A DNA stretch of 64,000 nt from JAWKXU01 sp964468045 (lineage in GTDB: Bacteria; Pseudomonadota; Alphaproteobacteria; Sphingomonadales; Sphingomonadaceae). Shown here piece after piece: positions 8,426 to 16,531 of the stretch. Position 1 is the first letter of the stretch. Every line of letters begins with the position of its first letter. Position numbers and translations under genes: made by a program. The notes under the pieces were generated by a model. It was not told the origin of the DNA. It did no database searches and worked only from the letters and a program-made list of their open reading frames with translations. Location: the NCBI GenBank assembly GCA_964468045.1, contig CAYXTO010000004.1, forward strand, positions 1-64,000. Direction: 5' to 3'.

Positions 8426-9430
8426 GTGACTTCAATCCTACCCTCCCGGCGGCCCGAAATTGCGATCGATTTCGGCACCGCGAACGTACGTGTTATTCGA
8501 CGCGACGACGGCATCGTGTTCGATGAGCCATCCCTGTGCTGTTTCTCTCGTCAGCATGGGACGACTGGCCTCGTCGCGGCCGGGGCCGAGGCGCACGCCA
8601 TGGTCGATCGCACCCCGACCCACCTCCAGATGAAACATCCGCTCTGCCGGGGTGTGTTGCAGGATATCGACGCGGCCAAGGAATTGCTGCGCTATGCGAT
8701 GTCGCGCGCGGGGGGACGCAAGCGGATGCGCGCGCCCAGAGCCCTGTTCGGCGTGCCGGCAGACGCCACCCAGGCTGAACGCAATGCCCTGCTGACCGCG
8801 GCCGATGATGCCGGATTCGGGGCCACGACACTTGTGGCGGAGCCGCTTGCCGCAGCCATAGGCGCACAGCTTCCGGTCCATGATCCGGCCGGCTCCATGA
8901 TCATCGAATGCGGAGCCGGCACCACGGAGGTCGCGGTTTTTTCGCTCGGCGGCCTGTGTGTGACAGGATCAGTCCGCATCGGCGGAGCCACGCTCAATCG
9001 GGCCATCGCCGATCAACTGCATTTGCGTCACAAGTTCCTGATCGGCGACCTTACCGCCGAACAGCTCAAGCTCGATTATGTCGGCAGGCGGCGTGCGCCG
9101 TATTGCAGCGAGGCAGACGTCATATCCGTCAGGGGGCGGTGCTTGCGGGCTGGATTGCCGATGTCGATCGAAGTCGAATTGTCGGAGCTCGACATGGTCG
9201 TGAAGAAGCATATCCAGCAGATCGTCAGTGTGGTGCGGGACGTGCTCGGACGTACGGCGCCCGAGATCAGCCAGGACATCCATGATCGTGGCGTTGTCCT
9301 GACCGGCGGCGGCGCATTGATGCCGCTGATGAGCGGAATGATTGCCGCAGCCACGGGTTTGCAGGTCGAAATCGCCGAGCAGCCGACGCAATGCGTAGCG
9401 AACGGGCTGCATCGAATGCTGGCGGGATAA
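8426..9430 (+). CDS. Divergent MreB/actin-like protein
   Basis: This 334-aa protein has the actin-fold ATPase layout of MreB: phosphate-1 loop IDFGTANVRV (D15), phosphate-2 loop near residue 160, VRGRCLRAGLPMSIEV in the middle, and adenosine loop VVLTGGGALMPLM near 290. MreB forms membrane-bound filaments that organise wall growth. This copy is unusual: the phosphate-2 loop reads ECGAGTTEVAV where MreB normally has DIGGGTTEVAV, replacing the invariant Asp by Glu. It also stands alone without mreC, mreD or pbp2, so it is probably a second, specialised paralogue. The start is GTG at 8426 with a weak ribosome site. It is upstream of, and possibly unrelated to, the cco operon. Confidence 0.8.
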   Translation: MTSILPSRRPEIAIDFGTANVRVIRRDDGIVFDEPSLCCFSRQHGTTGLVAAGAEAHAMVDRTPTHLQMKHPLCRGVLQDIDAAKELLRYAMSRAGGRKRMRAPRALFGVPADATQAERNALLTAADDAGFGATTLVAEPLAAAIGAQLPVHDPAGSMIIECGAGTTEVAVFSLGGLCVTGSVRIGGATLNRAIADQLHLRHKFLIGDLTAEQLKLDYVGRRRAPYCSEADVISVRGRCLRAGLPMSIEVELSELDMVVKKHIQQIVSVVRDVLGRTAPEISQDIHDRGVVLTGGGALMPLMSGMIAAATGLQVEIAEQPTQCVANGLHRMLAG

Positions 9431-9445
9431 TACGTTCCATCTTCT

Positions 9446-9490
9446 GGCCGGGCCTTCGCCGGCCTCGCCTCAGGTTCTTGGAACCCGAGG
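9446..9490 (+). terminator. Tandem hairpins after the mreB-like gene
   Basis: Two stems follow the stop codon: GGCCGG (9446-9451) with CCGGCC (9459-9464), then CCTCaGGTTC (9468-9477) with GAACCcGAGG (9481-9490) around a three-base loop. There is no uridine tract after either, so termination is plausible but not certain. Confidence 0.4.
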
Positions 9491-9505
9491 AATCACAGGA
9501 CCCGC

Positions 9506-9625
9506 ATGACAACCACCAAGCTCCGCCTCGGAGCCGGCTACCTTGGCAAGCGGACGAGCCCGAAATTGGGAAATCCGCCGATCTTCAGGCGTTTAGCCAA
9601 CGACGAGCCGGGCGCTGAATAGAGG
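9506..9625 (+). CDS. Possible 39-aa small protein before ccoN
   Basis: An ATG at 9506 preceded by AGGA at good spacing opens 39 codons ending in TAG at 9623-9625. The product begins MTTTKLRLGAGYLGKR and is basic at its N-terminal half, with no membrane segment. No family was recognised. It could be a small peptide, a leader for ccoN or chance. Evidence is limited to the ribosome site and uninterrupted frame. Confidence 0.2.
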
Positions 9626-9639
9626 TATTAAAAATACCT
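9623..9639. promoter_or_regulatory. NsrR-like palindrome upstream of ccoN
   Basis: AGGTATT and AATACCT form a perfect dyad with a three-base AAA centre, followed by TTTTT, 48 bases before the chosen ccoN start. Aligned with the enterobacterial NsrR core (ATGYATTT-N-AAATRCAT, 17 positions) it differs at three positions. An NsrR-family gene lies at the end of the same gene string, so feedback of NO on the oxidase operon is a reasonable inference. As RNA it could also be a weak terminator. Confidence 0.45.
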
Positions 9640-9686
9640 TTTTGATGGTAAGGCGACCGGATCGAACCGGCGAGGGAATTCGAAAC

Positions 9687-11333
9687 GTGATTTCAGGCCT
9701 CACTGTCAGCGAGCGCCAATTGGGCATGGCGATACTCGTTGCCCTTGCATTCATCGGGTTGGCCATGGCTGCGGCGGGCGCCGTCCGGGCGGATCCGATG
9801 CAGGCGCACGGGTTCATCGTGCTGCTGTTCAGCCTCGGCACCCTGTGCATATTGCTCAAGGGATATTCCGCCCCGGAGCCGTCCGAAAAGCGTTTCGAGA
9901 GCTATTATGACGATCCGAGCAAGGTCGGCATCGTCCTTGCCATGGTCTGGGCCGTGTTCGGCATGTTCATCGGCGACTGGGTGGCGTGGCTGCTCGCCTT
10001 TCCGGATCTGACGTTCGATGCCGCCTGGTCGAGCTTCGGACGGCTGCGCCCCGCCCATACCACCGGCGTGATTTTCGGCTTTGGCGGCAATGCGCTGATC
10101 GCCACCTCGTTCCACGTGATGCAGCGCACGTCGCGCGCGCGCCTGGCTGACCAGTTCAGCCCCTGGTTCGTGCTGATCGGCTACAATCTCTTCTGCATCC
10201 TGGCGGTGACCGGCTATTTCATGGGGATCACCCAGTCGAAGGAATATGCCGAGCCGGAATGGTATGCGGACATCTGGCTGGTTATCGTCTGGGTGACGTA
10301 TCTGCTGCTCTATCTGCGTACGCTCGCGCGGCGCAAGGAGCCGCATATCTATGTCGCCAACTGGTATTATATGGCGTTCATCCTGGTCGTCGCGATCCTG
10401 CACATCGTCAACAATCTCGCGGTTCCGGCCTCCTTCGCCGGCGCCAAGAGCTATTCGCTCTTTTCCGGCGTGCAGGATGCGATGACGCAATGGTGGTACG
10501 GCCATAACGCCGTCGCCTTCTTCCTGACGGCCGGCTTTCTTGGCATGCTCTACTACTATCTGCCCACGCGGGCGGAACGGCCGATCTATTCCTACCGCAT
10601 GTCGATCATCGGCTTCTGGGGGATTACCTTCTTCTATATGTGGGCGGGATCGCATCACCTCCATTACACGGCGCTGCCGCAATGGGTGCAGACGCTGGGC
10701 ATGACCTTCTCCGTCATGCTGCTCGTGCCGTCATGGATCGCGGCGGCCAATGCGCTAATGACGCTCAACGGGGCGTGGCACAAGGTGCGCGATGACGCCA
10801 CGCTGCGCTTCATGATGATGGCCGCCGTGTTCTATGGCCTCTCGACCTTCGAGGGTTCCTTCATGGCGATCCGCTCGGTGAACTCACTGTCCCACTACAC
10901 CGACTGGACGATCGGCCATGTCCATGCGGGCGCGATGGGCTGGGTCGCCCTCATCACCTTCGGGTCCATCTATGCGGTGGTGCCATGGCTGTGGAAACGC
11001 GAGCGGATCCATTCGCCAGCTCTGGTCGAGGTCCACTTCTGGCTCGCACTCGCGGGCACGCTGATCTACGTCTTCGCAATGTGGAACTCAGGCATCATCC
11101 AGGGCCTGATGTGGCGCACCTACAACGACAGCGGAACGCTTACCTATTCCTTCCTGGATTCCATGATCGCGATGCATCCCTATTACGTGGCTCGCGCAAT
11201 CGGGGGCCTGCTGTTCCTGATCGGGGCAATCGTGGGCTGCTACAATATCTGGATGACGATCCGCCGGCCCTCGGCTTCCCCGGCGCCTTCGAGCGACACT
11301 CCCCTTTCCATCAACCTCCAGCCTGCGGAATAA
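9687..11333 (+). CDS. ccoN: cbb3-type cytochrome c oxidase subunit I
   Basis: This is the catalytic haem-copper subunit of the high-affinity oxidase, about 548 aa with twelve or more membrane segments. Family sequence is evident throughout: HTTGVIFGFGGNALI, WWYGHNAVAFFLTAGF (Cu-B region), AGSHHLHYTALPQW, and GHVHAGAMGWVA with the low-spin and catalytic haem histidines. The frame is open from 9642, but a GTG at 9687 has the better ribosome site (GAGGGA nine bases upstream) and gives VISGLTVSERQ, so I place the start there; an ATG at 9645 is the alternative. It is the first gene of the cco operon, with an NsrR-like palindrome just upstream. Confidence 0.93.
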   Translation: MISGLTVSERQLGMAILVALAFIGLAMAAAGAVRADPMQAHGFIVLLFSLGTLCILLKGYSAPEPSEKRFESYYDDPSKVGIVLAMVWAVFGMFIGDWVAWLLAFPDLTFDAAWSSFGRLRPAHTTGVIFGFGGNALIATSFHVMQRTSRARLADQFSPWFVLIGYNLFCILAVTGYFMGITQSKEYAEPEWYADIWLVIVWVTYLLLYLRTLARRKEPHIYVANWYYMAFILVVAILHIVNNLAVPASFAGAKSYSLFSGVQDAMTQWWYGHNAVAFFLTAGFLGMLYYYLPTRAERPIYSYRMSIIGFWGITFFYMWAGSHHLHYTALPQWVQTLGMTFSVMLLVPSWIAAANALMTLNGAWHKVRDDATLRFMMMAAVFYGLSTFEGSFMAIRSVNSLSHYTDWTIGHVHAGAMGWVALITFGSIYAVVPWLWKRERIHSPALVEVHFWLALAGTLIYVFAMWNSGIIQGLMWRTYNDSGTLTYSFLDSMIAMHPYYVARAIGGLLFLIGAIVGCYNIWMTIRRPSASPAPSSDTPLSINLQPAE

Positions 11334-11339
11334 GCGCCG

Positions 11340-12074
11340 ATGTTCGGAACCCATTACCGGATCGAACGCAAGTCGGTCGTCCTGGCCGTTGCGATCATGG
11401 TCGTGGCCAGCATTGGCGGGTTGATCGAGATCGCGCCCCTGTTCACGATCGACGAGACCGTCGAAACCGATCCCGACATGCGGGTCTATACGCCGCTCGA
11501 ACTGGCCGGTCGCAACATCTACATCCGCGAAGGTTGCTACACCTGCCATTCTCAGATGATTCGCACATTGCAGGACGAGGTGGAGCGCTACGGACATTAC
11601 TCTCTCGCCGTCGAATCCAAATACGATCATCCGATGCTGTGGGGATCCAAGCGGACCGGCCCCGACCTTGCCCGCATCGGCGGGAAATATTCCGATCAAT
11701 GGCATACGGCGCATCTCAATAATCCGCGCGATGTCGTGCCGGAGTCGATCATGCCCCGCTATCACTGGCTGAGCGAGACCGAACTGCGGACGGCTCATCT
11801 GGGCGAAGATCTGCAGGCGTTGCGCAAGGTCGGCGTCCCCTACACCAACGACATGATCGACAATGCACCGGCCGACGCGGTGGCGCAGGCTTCGCCCGAC
11901 GACGATACGTCCGGGCTGGCCAAGCGCTATGGTGAAGCAACGCAAATCCGATACTTCGACGGCGATAGAGGGAGCGTCTCGGAAATGGATGCGCTGGTGG
12001 CCTATCTCCAGGTTCTGGGCAAGCTCAGCGATGCAGCGCAAGCGCCGCCGCCGGGCGGGAAGCAGGCGCCATGA
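11340..12074 (+). CDS. ccoO: cbb3-type oxidase monohaem cytochrome c subunit II
   Basis: This 244-aa membrane-anchored monohaem cytochrome passes electrons to CcoN. One N-terminal membrane helix (about 12-33) is followed by the haem site GCYTCHSQM (C66, C69, H70) and the family-typical WGSKRTGPDLARIGGKYSD. An axial Met is available in ESIMPRYHWL. Length and order are normal. It begins 6 bases after ccoN and overlaps ccoQ by four bases (ATGA). Confidence 0.95.
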   Translation: MFGTHYRIERKSVVLAVAIMVVASIGGLIEIAPLFTIDETVETDPDMRVYTPLELAGRNIYIREGCYTCHSQMIRTLQDEVERYGHYSLAVESKYDHPMLWGSKRTGPDLARIGGKYSDQWHTAHLNNPRDVVPESIMPRYHWLSETELRTAHLGEDLQALRKVGVPYTNDMIDNAPADAVAQASPDDDTSGLAKRYGEATQIRYFDGDRGSVSEMDALVAYLQVLGKLSDAAQAPPPGGKQAP

Positions 12075-12241
12075 ACATCGATCACCACATGCTGGTCGGT
12101 TTCGCCAAGTCGTTCGGGCTCTTCTACCTGCTCGCGATGGCGGCGGTCGCCCTCATCTATGCCTGCTGGCCCTCGAACAAGGGACGGTTCGACAAGGCGG
12201 CACGTGATATCATCGATGACGAGGACAAGCCGTGGCGGTAG
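12071..12241 (+). CDS. ccoQ: cbb3-type oxidase small subunit CcoQ/FixQ
   Basis: This 56-aa protein starts with ATG overlapping the ccoO stop and ends inside the ccoP start region. One membrane helix (about 15-33, FGLFYLLAMAAVALIYACW) is followed by a short charged tail, DDEDKPWR. CcoQ stabilises the cbb3 complex. Size, tail and position between ccoO and ccoP identify it. It is a short gene that simple ORF filters would miss. Confidence 0.88.
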   Translation: MNIDHHMLVGFAKSFGLFYLLAMAAVALIYACWPSNKGRFDKAARDIIDDEDKPWR

Positions 12242-13110
12242 GCGAACGCGATCCCCATAGCGGGCACATGACGACCGGCCATGAATGGAACGGGATCAAG
12301 GAACTGAACACTCCGGTCCCGCGTGCCGTCTGGTTCTTTCTGATCGTGACCGTGCTGTTCTCGCTCGGTTACTGGGTCCTCATGCCGGCCTGGCCGACGG
12401 GAAAGACCTATACGCGCGGGCTTCTCGGCCACGATGACAAGGAGATAGTCAGCGGGAAGGTCGAGGGGGCTGAACTTGCCCGTTCGGCCTGGGCGCAGCG
12501 TATAGCAGCCATGGATTACGGCAAGATCCGCGCCGACGGCGAATTGATGATGATCGTGCGGGAACATGGCCAGCGCCTGTTCGGCGACAATTGCGCAGCC
12601 TGCCATGGCATGGATGCGAAAGGCGGCAAAGGCTTTCCCAACCTGACGGATAACGACTGGCTATGGGGTGGTGATCCGGACACCATCGCGCAGACCATTC
12701 GCGTGGGGGTGAACAGCGCCCAACACCCGGAAACCCGTGTCAGCCAGATGATGGCCTTCGGCCGGGACGGCATTCTGGACGATGATTCCGTGCTTGCCGT
12801 CGCCGACTATGTGAAGTCGCTCTCGGACTCTTCATGGGCCAAAGGTCGGGCCAGGACGGTCGCGAAAGGACACACGGTGTTCGCCGAGAATTGTGTCGTC
12901 TGCCATGGGTCGGAAGGTCACGGCAATCAGGCGCTGGGCGTCCCCAATCTGACGGACACGGCCTGGATCCACGGAGCCGACATCGGAGCGATCCAGGATG
13001 TCATTTATGACGGCCGGCAAGGCGAGATGCCGGCCTGGGGGCACCGCCTGAGCCCGGTTGAAATGAAGCTGCTCGCGATCTATCTCCTCGACAAGGGAGA
13101 TCGGCGATGA
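12232..13110 (+). CDS. ccoP: cbb3-type oxidase dihaem cytochrome c subunit III
   Basis: This 292-aa dihaem cytochrome is the electron entry point of the cbb3 oxidase. It has one membrane helix (about 32-52) and two c-haem motifs, CAACH (C121, C124) and CVVCH (C221, C224). Each is followed by a PNLTDxxW segment typical of CcoP and a distal Met (MMAFG, MPAWGHRL). The start is GTG at 12232, overlapping ccoQ by 10 bases. The stop overlaps the next small gene by four bases. Confidence 0.95.
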   Translation: MAVGERDPHSGHMTTGHEWNGIKELNTPVPRAVWFFLIVTVLFSLGYWVLMPAWPTGKTYTRGLLGHDDKEIVSGKVEGAELARSAWAQRIAAMDYGKIRADGELMMIVREHGQRLFGDNCAACHGMDAKGGKGFPNLTDNDWLWGGDPDTIAQTIRVGVNSAQHPETRVSQMMAFGRDGILDDDSVLAVADYVKSLSDSSWAKGRARTVAKGHTVFAENCVVCHGSEGHGNQALGVPNLTDTAWIHGADIGAIQDVIYDGRQGEMPAWGHRLSPVEMKLLAIYLLDKGDRR

Positions 13111-13295
13111 TGCTTCCGCGCTCACGAATGTTCTTCATCTGCATCGCGATCGGGGCGCTGGTCGTCGTATTGCTTGCAAACGCGCATCTTGTCCTTGTCG
13201 CCACGAACTCGCAGCCTCGATGCGTGGCGCATGTCAAGGCGGGAAGCGAAGCATCGCCTCCCGGAACTTTCCGCGCAGCCCGTTCGTCATGCTGA
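13107..13295 (+). CDS. 62-aa membrane protein between ccoP and the DUF2189 gene
   Basis: It starts with ATG in an ATGA overlap with ccoP, which argues for real, coupled translation. Residues about 8-32 form one hydrophobic helix (MFFICIAIGALVVVLLANAHLVLVA). The remainder is a short polar tail ending in SSC, with a second cysteine at RCVAH. No family was recognised. It sits where ccoG and ccoH usually lie in cco operons, yet resembles neither: FixH is longer and CcoG is a polyferredoxin. An assembly or stability role is possible but unproven. Confidence 0.6.
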   Translation: MMLPRSRMFFICIAIGALVVVLLANAHLVLVATNSQPRCVAHVKAGSEASPPGTFRAARSSC

Positions 13296-13308
13296 CCAGG
13301 AGAGCATA

Positions 13309-14091
13309 ATGGCGACAATCCCACCCGTGGTGCCACCGCTCCCGTCGGAAAGACGCTATGCCCGCGATCTGCCCCCGGGAAGCGCGTTCACCTGGCTGCG
13401 GGCAGGCTGGCAGGATCTGACGACCGATCCCCTGCCCAGCCTTGCCTATGGCGTCCTCGTGTTCCTGCTGTCATTGGCAACGGTCCTGGGACTGGCCTTG
13501 CTGGAATGGGATTATGTCCTGTTTCCGGCGCTTGCCGGTTTCCTCGTCTTTGCCCCCACCCTCGCCATCGGCCTTTACGTGAAGAGCCGCAGGATCGAGC
13601 GCGACGAACCGGTGACGCTCAGTCAAATGATCATGCCGCGCGCGCAGTCGGGCGCGCAGATATTCTTTATCGGCGCCATGCTTTGCGGATTGATGCTGCT
13701 GTGGATGCGAGCGGCGGTCATCATCTATGCGCTATTTTTCGGTGTGCGGGCCTTTCCCGGCATGGATCATATCGTGCCGATGCTGTTCACGACGCCGACT
13801 GGCCTCATCATGCTGGCCGTCGGCACGCTGGTCGGCGGGTTGTTCGCGGCTTTCTCCTTCGCCATCTCCGCCTTCTCCATCCCGCTCCTGCTCGACAAGC
13901 GCCTCGACGCGCTGACCGCCATGGGCACGAGCTGGGCGCTGGTATGGAACAACCTGCCTGCCATGCTGGTATGGGGCGCGATCGTGCTGGCCCTGTTCCT
14001 GCTGTCGCTGGCAACCGGCCTGCTGGGCCTGATCGTGGTGTTTCCCCTGCTGGGCCATGCGACATGGCATGCCTATTGCGCCGTGCGATAG
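13309..14091 (+). CDS. DUF2189-type integral membrane protein
   Basis: This 260-aa protein starts at ATG 13309 behind AGGAGA. The frame is open further upstream, but the Shine-Dalgarno and family pattern support this start. There are about six membrane segments, with the opening LRAGWQDLTTDPLPSLAYGVLVF and LALLEWDYVLFPALAGFLVFAP characteristic of the DUF2189 family, which is often found beside respiratory oxidase genes. Molecular function is not established. It is flanked by the cbb3 structural genes and ccoI, so a part in oxidase assembly is likely by context. Confidence 0.75.
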   Translation: MATIPPVVPPLPSERRYARDLPPGSAFTWLRAGWQDLTTDPLPSLAYGVLVFLLSLATVLGLALLEWDYVLFPALAGFLVFAPTLAIGLYVKSRRIERDEPVTLSQMIMPRAQSGAQIFFIGAMLCGLMLLWMRAAVIIYALFFGVRAFPGMDHIVPMLFTTPTGLIMLAVGTLVGGLFAAFSFAISAFSIPLLLDKRLDALTAMGTSWALVWNNLPAMLVWGAIVLALFLLSLATGLLGLIVVFPLLGHATWHAYCAVR

Positions 14092-14094
14092 GCC

Positions 14095-16332
14095 ATGCCG
14101 AGCGCCGCGGGATACAGGCTTTCGGCGGATGAAGTAAGGCTTGCGAGCCGCGCTATCGGCACGGGATCGAGGCAGAACGATCTGTCGGTTCCCGGCATTC
14201 ACTGCGGCAATTGCATCCGCCGGATCGAGCAGGCCCTCGGTGCGCTTCCCGGCGTGGAGCGGGCCCGTGTGAACCTCTCGACCAGGCGCGTCACGGTAGA
14301 CTGGCGCGAAAGCGAAGACGGTCCGCCTCCGCTGGGCGAAACCCTGTCGGAATTGGGGTTCGAAGCCTTTCTTCCCGAGCCGCAGCAGGATGGCAAAGAC
14401 CCGGAGCTTGCCCGGCTGATCCGCGCCCTGGCGGTTGCCGGCTTCGCCTCCATGAATGTCATGGGCCTGTCGGTATCGGTCTGGTCGGGCGCGGCCGGCG
14501 ACACGCGCGACCTGTTCCATTGGCTCTCGGCCGCCATCGCGCTGCCCGCGCTGGCCTATTCGGGGCGGGTATTCTTCCAGTCGGCCTGGCGGGCGCTGCG
14601 GCATGGCCGGACCAACATGGACGTGCCGATCTCCATCGGCGTGCTGCTGGCGTTCGGCATGAGCCTTTACGACACCATCCACAGCCAGCCCCATGCCTAT
14701 TTCGACGCGGCGGTCTCCCTTCTCTTCTTCCTCCTCATCGGGCGGACGCTCGATCATTTGATGCGCGAGCGCGCCCGGACGGCGGTCAAGGGGCTGGAGC
14801 GCCTCGCTGCCTATGGGGCCACGGTGATCGCTCCGGATGGCACGCGAACCTATATGCCGACGGCCGAGATCGTTCCGGGCATGACGATCCTGGTCCCGGC
14901 CGGCGAGCGGGTGCCGGTCGATGCTGTCGTGCTGGACGGCCGCTCCGACATCGACGCCTCATTGGCGACCGGCGAAAGCACGCCCGAAGCCGTCGTTCCG
15001 GGCGGCCCGCTGCGTGCGGGAACGCTCAACCTCACCGGGCCGCTCACGGTCAAGGTCACCGCCGCGGCCAAGGACAGCTTTCTTGCCGAGATGATGCGGC
15101 TGATGGAAGTGGCCGAAGGCGGACGCTCGCACTATCGCCGCCTGGCCGATCGCGCCGCACGGCTCTACACGCCGGTGGTTCACAGCGCGGCGTTCCTGGG
15201 TTTCCTGGGCTGGATGCTGGCGACCGGCGACCTCCACCGCGCCATCACCATCGCCGTCGCCGTCCTCATCATCACCTGCCCCTGCGCCCTCGGTCTCGCA
15301 GTCCCGATGGTTCAAACCGTGGCGGCTCGACGCCTCTATGAGCACGGCATCATGGTGAAGGATGGTTCCGCGATGGAACGCCTTGCGGAGATCGATACGA
15401 TTATCTTCGACAAGACCGGAACATTGACTTCGGGAAGGCCCATGCTGCGGCGCGCTGTGCCGATGGACCAGGCTCATCTCGCAATCGCCGCGACGATCGC
15501 CGCCAATTCCGTCCACCCCTACGCGCGGGCACTGGCGCAGACCGAACAGCGTGCGGATCTCGCCTTCGACAACATCGTGGAACTGGCGGGGCAAGGATTG
15601 GAAGCCCGGATCGGCCAAGACAGTTGGCGTCTCGGCCGCAGCGAATGGGCGCTCGAAGGAGAGAACGCATCACAGGCAAGCGGCACGGTGCTGGCGCGCA
15701 ATGGACAACTGGTGCAGTCCTTCACCTTCGCGGACGAACTACGCGCAGGCGCCATAGGGGCACTCGCCGATCTGCGCGCCTGCGGGTTTGCGCTCGAGAT
15801 CATGTCTGGCGATACCTCCGAGATCGTAGCCGGCGTGGCCCGGGATCTCGATATAGAAAATGCCCGGGGCGGACTCCTGCCGGCTGAAAAGACCGCGCAT
15901 GTGGCTGCGCTCGGCAAACTGGGCCGAAAAGTGCTTATGGTGGGCGACGGCCTCAACGATGCGCCGGCACTCACGGCCGCCCATGTTTCCATCGCGCCCG
16001 GAAGCGCGGCGGACGTCGGCCGCCAGGCAGCCGACTTCGTGTTCCTGCGGCCAGACCTCGAAGCGGTCCCCTTCGCGATCCGCACGTCGCTGGCAGCCGA
16101 CAGGCTGATCCGGCAGAATTTCGCGTTCGCCGCTTTCTATAATATGCTTGCCCTCCCCCTCGCGATCGCTGGCCTGGTCACGCCGCTCATCGCGGCGCTG
16201 GCCATGTCCGGATCATCACTCCTCGTCATAGGAAACGCATTGCGGCTCCGGCCACGTCCCATCGAAGGCCCCAGGCGCCAGCGAAGGATGCCGGAACCGG
16301 CGCTGCAGCCGCTGAGGGAAAGCGCCGTATGA
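14095..16332 (+). CDS. ccoI: Copper-transporting P1B-type ATPase for cbb3 assembly
   Basis: This 745-aa heavy-metal ATPase (CcoI/FixI type) supplies copper for the CcoN active site. Domains in order: an N-terminal metal-binding domain with GIHCGNC (C37, C40), eight membrane helices, the transmembrane CPC motif in ITCPCALGLAVP (near residue 394), the phosphorylation site IFDKTGTLTSG (near 439), and the hinge GDGLNDAPAL. Length is typical. It starts three bases after the DUF2189 stop and overlaps ccoS by four bases. Position in the cco operon separates it from general copper exporters. Confidence 0.9.
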   Translation: MPSAAGYRLSADEVRLASRAIGTGSRQNDLSVPGIHCGNCIRRIEQALGALPGVERARVNLSTRRVTVDWRESEDGPPPLGETLSELGFEAFLPEPQQDGKDPELARLIRALAVAGFASMNVMGLSVSVWSGAAGDTRDLFHWLSAAIALPALAYSGRVFFQSAWRALRHGRTNMDVPISIGVLLAFGMSLYDTIHSQPHAYFDAAVSLLFFLLIGRTLDHLMRERARTAVKGLERLAAYGATVIAPDGTRTYMPTAEIVPGMTILVPAGERVPVDAVVLDGRSDIDASLATGESTPEAVVPGGPLRAGTLNLTGPLTVKVTAAAKDSFLAEMMRLMEVAEGGRSHYRRLADRAARLYTPVVHSAAFLGFLGWMLATGDLHRAITIAVAVLIITCPCALGLAVPMVQTVAARRLYEHGIMVKDGSAMERLAEIDTIIFDKTGTLTSGRPMLRRAVPMDQAHLAIAATIAANSVHPYARALAQTEQRADLAFDNIVELAGQGLEARIGQDSWRLGRSEWALEGENASQASGTVLARNGQLVQSFTFADELRAGAIGALADLRACGFALEIMSGDTSEIVAGVARDLDIENARGGLLPAEKTAHVAALGKLGRKVLMVGDGLNDAPALTAAHVSIAPGSAADVGRQAADFVFLRPDLEAVPFAIRTSLAADRLIRQNFAFAAFYNMLALPLAIAGLVTPLIAALAMSGSSLLVIGNALRLRPRPIEGPRRQRRMPEPALQPLRESAV

Positions 16333-16478
16333 ATGTCCTCTGGTATCTGATCCCGATCTCGCTCGGGCTTGGCGCCCTTGGGCTCGCCGTGTTCTTCTGG
16401 GCGCTGCGGAGCGGCCAGTACGAGGATGTCGCCGGCGCGGCGGAACGCATCCTGAGCGACGAGGATCGGCCGCTCTGA
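16329..16478 (+). CDS. ccoS: cbb3-type oxidase assembly protein CcoS
   Basis: A 49-aa protein whose ATG overlaps the ccoI stop (ATGA). One membrane helix (about 4-25) is followed by WALRSGQYED and a conserved acidic end, RILSDEDRPL, which is the hallmark of CcoS. CcoS is needed for cofactor insertion into the cbb3 oxidase. The short length is normal for the family. Confidence 0.9.
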   Translation: MNVLWYLIPISLGLGALGLAVFFWALRSGQYEDVAGAAERILSDEDRPL

Positions 16479-16531
16479 CGCATCGCGCCGGTCAGGTGTG
16501 AAACGCGGAGCCGAAGGGAGAAGACCGGAAC

